Assembly: GCA_040182905.1 (NCBI GenBank)
Contig: JARQWU010000074.1
Coordinates: forward strand, 1 to 37,701
Reading direction: 5' to 3'
Length of the DNA: 37,701 nucleotides
Origin: Barthelona sp. PAP020
Taxonomy: Eukaryota > Metamonada: BaSk clade
The translations under genes were made by a program, and so were the position numbers. Numbering within the stretch: position 1 is the first letter of the stretch; every line of letters starts with the position of its first letter. This document shows, one piece after another, positions 33,201 through 37,701 of this stretch. The notes under the pieces are model-generated. The model made no database searches. It was not told the origin of the DNA and was given only the letters and a program-made list of their open reading frames with translations.

Positions 33201-35633
33201 TAAATATTCGATTGATTTATCTTTCAAATCAATAAATGAAGCATATTTATCTGTATTTGCTAAAGTTTGTATAAACGTCAATGCTATCTTCAAACCATAT
33301 TCCAATCTATATTGAATTAATCTCATGTCATTGAGATTTTCATCTGAATAATCTGAAACATTTTGAAATCGATTAAAATATAAATCAAGTAAAGAAATGA
33401 TTGTTTCAACTATATCATTAAATTCAAAAGCATTCAAACTCAAACATGAATCATATTGATGTGTTTGATCACAAAACTTTAACAATAAATCTTGTATCCA
33501 TAATTGGACTTCAAATTTAACTTCAGGTAAAGATTTCAACAGAAAACAAATATCTTTGTAATTCTTAATCTTTGTTTCTGATAAAACAACAGATCCAAGA
33601 GCAAGAGGTAAATGCAAATCAAAATCTTGATGTGTCATATTTCCAAAGCTAAAAAAATCTTTGTTATAAACTGATTTTAAACACATGTATAAAGATAAAG
33701 CATGCATATCCTCTTTTGCTAGCGTATCATCAAAAAAATCAAAAGATAATCCAGAAAAAAAACATAACAAAATATCTGTAATTGAACATACTTTTGTTTT
33801 TGATATCAAAGAACTTGAGGAAATAAAAGTAGAATTATAGGAAAAAGATCCAAAATTGATATCAATCAATTTCTTTCCATTAGCTCGATGAAAAATAGAA
33901 TCAATTCCCATATTTAAACAATAATCTTCTTTACAAACATTTCCATTGACAAATCCAATCAACAACTCTTTATTGAATGAATCATTTTCCAAAGAATTTC
34001 TCAATAATAAAGAGAGATTTCTTACCTCATCAATCTTCTCATGATCAAAAGTCAATAATAAGTCAGTGATACTGTTCCACTTCGAAACTTCTTCTAATTG
34101 CTCAAACGTTAGAAAGGGATCTGATACTTTAATCTGAAAATCTGAAAAATTCTTCCAAATAGGAGATTTATCCTTAAGAAATTCAATCAAACTATCGATC
34201 TTCGGATAAACAAGTAAACGGTTCAAATTTCTTTCGAAATATCCTTCACAAAATGAATCATGCAAATACATATCATCAGAAACAAGATGATATTTCAACA
34301 ACCTTTTAGCTTCATCATTCTCATTTTCAATATTCCAATCACTACCACAATCTGTTTCAATCTTCTTCAAACAACCAAAAAACTTTAATGAGTCATTCAT
34401 TTTACTTTTATTGAATTCTCCTAATATATATCCTACCATGAACTTATAATACAAATTAAACGAAACTTCAGAAATATTTCCAAAGCTTTGAACCGAAAAA
34501 TTTGTTGATTTCTCATTCACGTTTAGCATTGCAAAACGAAATTCATCACATGATTCACACTTAATTATTTCTGATTGATCTTTTTCAAGTGAAGTTAGAC
34601 AAATGATCGGTTTATCATTTTTAAAAGTTGATATAATATCATATGGAGATTGAGACGGTTCATTACACGTAATCTTTAATTTATTTCCACCAGGAATGCA
34701 GAAAACTACATTAGAATCCATTTCTAGATGTGTACCTGTAATAAAACCATTAATTTTTGCATTTTTATATTCATTTAAAATTGATATATCAGACAATTTT
34801 GATTCAATTTTTATCAATTCCTTAACAATTGATAAAGGAAACATAACATCTTTTGAATGAGAAAAGGAGAATCTGTACAAATCGAAAAATTTCAGTAAAA
34901 TCATCTCATCATGCGTATCTAGGCTTAATTGTGCTAGAATATAATCAACACACATAAATAAAAGCTCAATATCTGGTGAATACAACAAATAATAATAGAT
35001 AACATTTGAAAAGTTTGAAATATTCGAAACATTTATATATTCAATAAATTTTTCATGATTGAACCGTAAATGCCTAAAAAAATCTTGTAAAAATACAGGT
35101 ACACAATTCCTATCAAGCAACTTATTTATCTCGACTAAAATATCAATATCTCCAAATTCAATATAGTTAAACTGCTTTTTAAGCAAATTAAACAAAATTA
35201 AATAGGTATTGACCTTATGACTATCAAGAGAATCAAGATCTATCAAATAATCACTTAAATCATTGAAATTCTCTCCTTTTTCATGCATTTCAAAGCACTT
35301 TTTCACTATATCAAATCTTTCTAAATCAATATCTCTGTCTAAACTTTCATAAATAAAAATTCGTGCAAAATTATCACAAATATATTTAACACTTTGATCA
35401 AAACAATTTAGATATAACCAAAATGAATTAACTGTATCTTCATCAAACAAATTATACATACAATCTTGAAAAACTTTCTGAAAAACAACATCTTGTATAG
35501 ATATCTTCTCATTGCATGCAATATTTAAATATCCAGTTGCATTAAAATACTTTTGAATCCGCGAATTATTCAAATCAGGTGAATATTCATAAATATTCTC
35601 AATATCAAACAAATATCCGTAAATCCAATTCAT
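30225..35633 (-). CDS. Giant HECT-type E3 ubiquitin ligase
   Basis: The 1802-residue protein is helical and Asn/Ile/Phe-rich, reflecting the local A/T bias. Its last ~360 residues look like a HECT domain. Evidence is the YALLLAHLIIHDRKPSIRLS segment of the N-lobe and the C-terminal NHAYPFAMTCTRTLLIPLA, which matches the P-x-S-H-T-C-F...L-x-L-P motif with the catalytic Cys at 1775, 27 residues from the end. A GSHRN segment with an SPRY- or propeller-like context and two beta-rich insertions lie in the middle (about 310-400 and 870-950). HECT ligases form a thioester with ubiquitin at that Cys before passing it to substrate. The overall plan, a long poorly conserved N-terminus and terminal HECT, recalls HECTD4-type proteins, but I cannot claim orthology. 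The ATG at 35633 opens the frame. Confidence 0.7.
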   Translation of the reverse strand: MNWIYGYLFDIENIYEYSPDLNNSRIQKYFNATGYLNIACNEKISIQDVVFQKVFQDCMYNLFDEDTVNSFWLYLNCFDQSVKYICDNFARIFIYESLDRDIDLERFDIVKKCFEMHEKGENFNDLSDYLIDLDSLDSHKVNTYLILFNLLKKQFNYIEFGDIDILVEINKLLDRNCVPVFLQDFFRHLRFNHEKFIEYINVSNISNFSNVIYYYLLYSPDIELLFMCVDYILAQLSLDTHDEMILLKFFDLYRFSFSHSKDVMFPLSIVKELIKIESKLSDISILNEYKNAKINGFITGTHLEMDSNVVFCIPGGNKLKITCNEPSQSPYDIISTFKNDKPIICLTSLEKDQSEIIKCESCDEFRFAMLNVNEKSTNFSVQSFGNISEVSFNLYYKFMVGYILGEFNKSKMNDSLKFFGCLKKIETDCGSDWNIENENDEAKRLLKYHLVSDDMYLHDSFCEGYFERNLNRLLVYPKIDSLIEFLKDKSPIWKNFSDFQIKVSDPFLTFEQLEEVSKWNSITDLLLTFDHEKIDEVRNLSLLLRNSLENDSFNKELLIGFVNGNVCKEDYCLNMGIDSIFHRANGKKLIDINFGSFSYNSTFISSSSLISKTKVCSITDILLCFFSGLSFDFFDDTLAKEDMHALSLYMCLKSVYNKDFFSFGNMTHQDFDLHLPLALGSVVLSETKIKNYKDICFLLKSLPEVKFEVQLWIQDLLLKFCDQTHQYDSCLSLNAFEFNDIVETIISLLDLYFNRFQNVSDYSDENLNDMRLIQYRLEYGLKIALTFIQTLANTDKYASFIDLKDKSIEYLLILGMEMTSPIIGDIFKFYGKNDTLFEGIMCSHPISNGILFYIPGSVCIKEFDEITYVFAACEISKHTKIVKVLKKNEKNKEIFSNNKKLLVDFNDIAEHIKFKSTFDLINEPSFIIENDRLEEVFFEIFKSFHCLNLCIFSTIPLTIFEQINEILLRLDCGTLFLAEFIESNYFSFLSSQIINKSSFNTINNSFINALYDVAENLANQLDFTYQLIETDDHSFNNESSSTSALGTMYLGSHRNQQINDNCFINFKQAQNSKNSFFAVVCSDNVKDFQWFSFMNIHTNMTLFLNNNIPSKQSMMIGLIQMTLAQLSHKFIQITFPETYIYCFGPLLCQYSLKPELFHIIEDFQLSSALDSNNYEVEEDSGFELEILEEEDIDLNFIDTGRTCIRSKDSQFYFYQSFEKSFRFRMFSNNFNDFEVEEIDKLGFNYHCMSKNGVNLYEIDSTMDIEEAYGSFTVYGLNIIKPWGLINFFKYVLKTKIWAKCFAGLLLTTERLPSIEEIVEIVEKNWNFSNKLIGWEETFKMLRNVYNKLNDYELREEFKLLMNEHEKIIYSNVLGPAPVPIFTRFHRKVLNKYFHDNIPEEMGTILWNTLKLPQYSNLNEFSRDEFLTFRDLILFLSHHYETIANQLLFISKFEYFQGIINAMKESVSLLPTLWKHSKFYRFFGSASMYPPSVIIDMTSNNFKTFKIFDQLSEQILSQFLIVINRQKLLSGQILHQMDDNDIGGTICTIINKCEEELIEDRTCFEPVSQNATVWFFSHQKDQHQVFIYALLLAHLIIHDRKPSIRLSKFIFHYLLNIKYDIDILLEILPHYELLFDKIKKNDEFKVYLDEIVFFNGIKVSIGCEIDRENLVSIVSSAIENEFIKELRAFESGFNYVIAGISKYFLSLDSCFPLKSISSYDFELIPEHRLLRKWLDEQNDEKLLQFCKFVGGAVFNISPFKIKIQLSNHAYPFAMTCTRTLLIPLAIKTVEEFDEKITFSMRNS

Positions 35634-35989
35634 TGATAGTGTAAATAATAACTAAAATATATATTAATTCAAAAATTGGCAATATATTAAGTTCTATTAG
35701 AATTATAATCAATTATTCAAACAAATTATTCAGAACAACAGGATTTTCTTTTCAATAATATTTGACATATTTATTAATTATCACACTTTAGCATATAATT
35801 TTAATAAAATTTTTGGATAACAAACAGTTTAAATTGAGAAAAACCATTTTCAACCAATATTTCACCTCTTTAATCAAGAAGTTAATCTGTTGACAAATCT
35901 TTCAAAATATCCATAATAATGAAACAACAATAAATAAAATATCCTCAAATTTTTATTAACATGTGTTAAACACAAATACAATTTCCATC
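35634..35989. other. Intergenic region, nothing recognised
   Basis: These 356 bases lie between the start of the HECT gene and the stop of the BRAP gene, both on the minus strand, so they should hold the HECT promoter. They are strongly A/T-rich with no clear T-run next to the HECT ATG and no repeat or RNA gene. Confidence 0.55.
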
Positions 35990-37408
35990 TCATCTTTTCT
36001 TTCTATTCTTTCTATTGTTTTTACTGTTAGGGTTTATAATTTTCACACTACCTTTGGCATTTTCAGGCAATGTAGTCTGAGCATCCAAATGAACTCTCAA
36101 ATCATTAACTTCCTGCATAGTCTCACCTAATTCAATTTCCAATTGATTTATTCTTTGTAAAAGAAGTGTATTTTCAGTTTTCATCGTGTTGACATTTTCA
36201 TGACCATGAGAAGAACGTTTGGCTAATTCTTCCTTCAAATCCTTGTTATTCTTCATTAACATTTGGTTTAAACTCTTCAATTTGTCAATATTTTGGTTCA
36301 ATTGTTTTCTTTCGTAATTAAACTGCTCTTTGGTGCTCTTCAATTCCTCTTCCATTTCAAAATAGAGATCATCAATGACTTTACTCACACGAGATTCCAT
36401 CAAAACTTCGGAACGCTTATCCGATGAACAATCCCATTCAACAACTTTACCATCCTCACAATGAAATAAACGATTAGCCCAACGGTCTTCAGCATAGTCC
36501 CAAATCGTACCATCTCCAAGAAAAATAGAGAAAGTATGGCCAGTTTCCTCAAAATGAGTGAGTGCATGTGCTTCTGCCTTTCTGCCACAACCAACATACG
36601 AGCAAATCATACAGCACCATAAATCATCTGTTCTACCACATACAGAACATGAAGGAGTGGGATGTGGCTGAATAAAGTTCCTACAGACAGGACAGGTAAC
36701 AGTTAGATAATCCTTAACGCAATCCAGATGAAACGAATGGTTACAAATCACCTGCAAAACACCTGAAGACTCATAGGACAATCTTTCAAAACAAATTGGA
36801 CAGTGGGGTAATTCAGTCCTATTCATAAAGCGCAGTGTCATATCGTTCTGTGATGGTGATGATTGAGAAGGTAAATCATCCTCATTTTGGGTTATATATA
36901 TGTTTGAAACAAGATGAACTCGAGAAGGTAGAGGCATCAATTCTGAAAACACAATGCCATCATTGGCTTCAACAAACGACTCACATACATTCGAATCTGT
37001 AAAAGAAATAACCAAATGGTAATGTATTGAAGTTCTATCATCACGTAACATCCGAATGGTGCGCAAATGTCTAGTAGTTGATGAATTGACCAATTTCAAC
37101 TTCTTTAAAGCATCTAAAACACGTACATTTGAAGGTATTGACATAACAATAGCTATTTGAGGTGAATAGGCCAATGAAAATACATCTTCTTTAAACAAAC
37201 GTATTTTCCCTTTAATTATAGTGGATTCAACTTCATTTTTATGTGAGTTAGATCCGATCGAACAATCTGTTTCAACACAATTTAAATGTTCAGTGGGAAT
37301 ATCCTCAAAATCATAACTGAAATCATAATTGAAATTATTATCTTCATTATCTACATCATCAATGCTATCATTATCATCTTTTGATTCAATTACTTGAATA
37401 AAAAACAT
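35990..37408 (-). CDS. BRAP: BRAP/IMP-like RING E3 ligase
   Basis: The 472-residue protein has the full BRAP2 order. An RRM-like BRAP2 domain (~75-170; SIPSNVRVLDALKKL, HYHLVISFTD) is followed by a RING-H2 (~203-244; CPICFERL...CNHSFHLDC...CPVCRN) and a UBP-type zinc finger (~254-310; CSVCGRTDDLWCCMICSYVG, HALTHFEETGHTFSI, WDYAEDRW). A coiled coil (~345-440) and a basic tail (KNNRKNRKKR) complete it. BRAP/IMP binds Ras-GTP and scaffolds and limits MAPK signalling, and has E3 activity. All RING Cys/His positions appear present. The ATG at 37408 is used; the in-frame codon 12 bases upstream is TTG. The acidic Asp/Asn-rich head (~8-40) is specific to this protein. Confidence 0.9.
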   Translation of the reverse strand: MFFIQVIESKDDNDSIDDVDNEDNNFNYDFSYDFEDIPTEHLNCVETDCSIGSNSHKNEVESTIIKGKIRLFKEDVFSLAYSPQIAIVMSIPSNVRVLDALKKLKLVNSSTTRHLRTIRMLRDDRTSIHYHLVISFTDSNVCESFVEANDGIVFSELMPLPSRVHLVSNIYITQNEDDLPSQSSPSQNDMTLRFMNRTELPHCPICFERLSYESSGVLQVICNHSFHLDCVKDYLTVTCPVCRNFIQPHPTPSCSVCGRTDDLWCCMICSYVGCGRKAEAHALTHFEETGHTFSIFLGDGTIWDYAEDRWANRLFHCEDGKVVEWDCSSDKRSEVLMESRVSKVIDDLYFEMEEELKSTKEQFNYERKQLNQNIDKLKSLNQMLMKNNKDLKEELAKRSSHGHENVNTMKTENTLLLQRINQLEIELGETMQEVNDLRVHLDAQTTLPENAKGSVKIINPNSKNNRKNRKKR

Positions 37409-37561
37409 TACATCGGACAATTACAGTTGAAAAAGAAAAAAATATCAATCATTTCTTTTCCTTCAAGCACTAAATTTTTATAGACCCAAATGAAACAATT
37501 GAAATTTTCATCTTACAAACAATAAACAATGATAAAAATAATTTACAACTTACATGAACGC

Positions 37562-37701
37562 TCAAATAGTAAATTGATAGACAACACTTTGTTTACTCTC
37601 AACAACAAAATAATTTCCATTACGATAATGAACATCGGTAATATGGTGTACCTTTTCATGAGTAGGTGGAATATCAATAGATCTAGAAAGTGTTCCATCC
37701 T
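37562..37701 (-). CDS. C-terminal fragment of a minus-strand gene, truncated by window edge
   Basis: On the minus strand a frame enters from the right edge and runs 45 codons to a TGA (37562-37564): DGTLSRSIDIPPTHEKVHHI, then TDVHYRNGNYFVVESKQSVV and YQFTI. Alternating hydrophobic residues and the G-T-L...H...Y-R-N-G-N-Y pattern suggest beta strands at the end of a propeller or similar sheet. The other two frames hit stops sooner or look non-coding. It precedes BRAP in the same direction with 153 bp between. I cannot name it from this length. Confidence 0.55.
   Translation of the reverse strand, partial: DGTLSRSIDIPPTHEKVHHITDVHYRNGNYFVVESKQSVVYQFTI

Noticed and set aside
1-37701. CRISPR array, prokaryotic operon, viral genes or transposase
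   Set aside because: No spaced direct repeats, no Shine-Dalgarno-type gene chains, and all recognisable proteins are eukaryotic housekeeping families.

Overview
The window looks like nuclear DNA of an intron-poor, AT-rich, flagellated protist. The genes are eukaryotic (RAE1, bystin, an Nup58-like nucleoporin, Ubc7, BRAP, a HECT ligase). Three very short GT-AG introns can be read, and all three stop codons are used as stops. A probable dynein-2 intermediate chain (WDR34/DYNC2I2) and a CEP131-like protein imply a cilium or flagellum. A free-living excavate or metamonad-type flagellate would fit, but the species cannot be fixed from the sequence.

Layout. 1-9.8 kb: a WD40 gene cut by the left edge, a 1.5 kb gap, RAE1, a divergent pair (RAD51-paralogue-like, minus; WDR34-like, plus) with 71 bp between starts, an intron-containing RRM protein, a secreted polyserine protein, and a branched-chain aminotransferase. 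9.9-16.2 kb: a Maf-like pyrophosphatase, CEP131-like, a membrane-anchored papain-family protein, a 63-aa membrane protein, and an Nup58-like protein. 16.4-22.3 kb: a 1050-aa possible CC2D1-like protein, UBE2G2/Ubc7 (one intron), a WBP2-like GRAM protein with a Q/P/Y-rich tail, and an unknown 187-aa protein. 22.4-29.8 kb: a Vps41-like protein, bystin (one intron and a 4-codon first exon), an MBOAT acyltransferase, and a SPE-39/VPS16-C-like protein whose start lies 29 bp from the MBOAT start. 30.2-37.7 kb: a 1802-aa HECT-type protein, BRAP, and the C-terminal end of a further minus-strand gene at the right edge.

Most genes are intronless and closely packed. Several have a T-run on the coding strand within about 45 bp of the ATG. 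There is no operon logic. Loose themes are ubiquitin (UBE2G2, HECT, BRAP), endolysosomal traffic (Vps41-like, SPE-39-like, possibly the CC2D1-like protein), nuclear pore and mRNA export (RAE1, Nup58-like), and cilium (WDR34, CEP131).

The main unexplained signal is a dispersed repeat of about 270-300 bp present in three diverged copies (about 14.66-14.95, 20.31-20.58 and 26.29-26.60 kb). The copies share blocks and an equivalent hairpin whose stem differs in sequence yet still pairs. On one strand each begins with an A-box-like block and ends in an A-rich tail. It may be an old SINE or a structured RNA family. I found no tRNA, rRNA, CRISPR array, viral gene or transposase gene.
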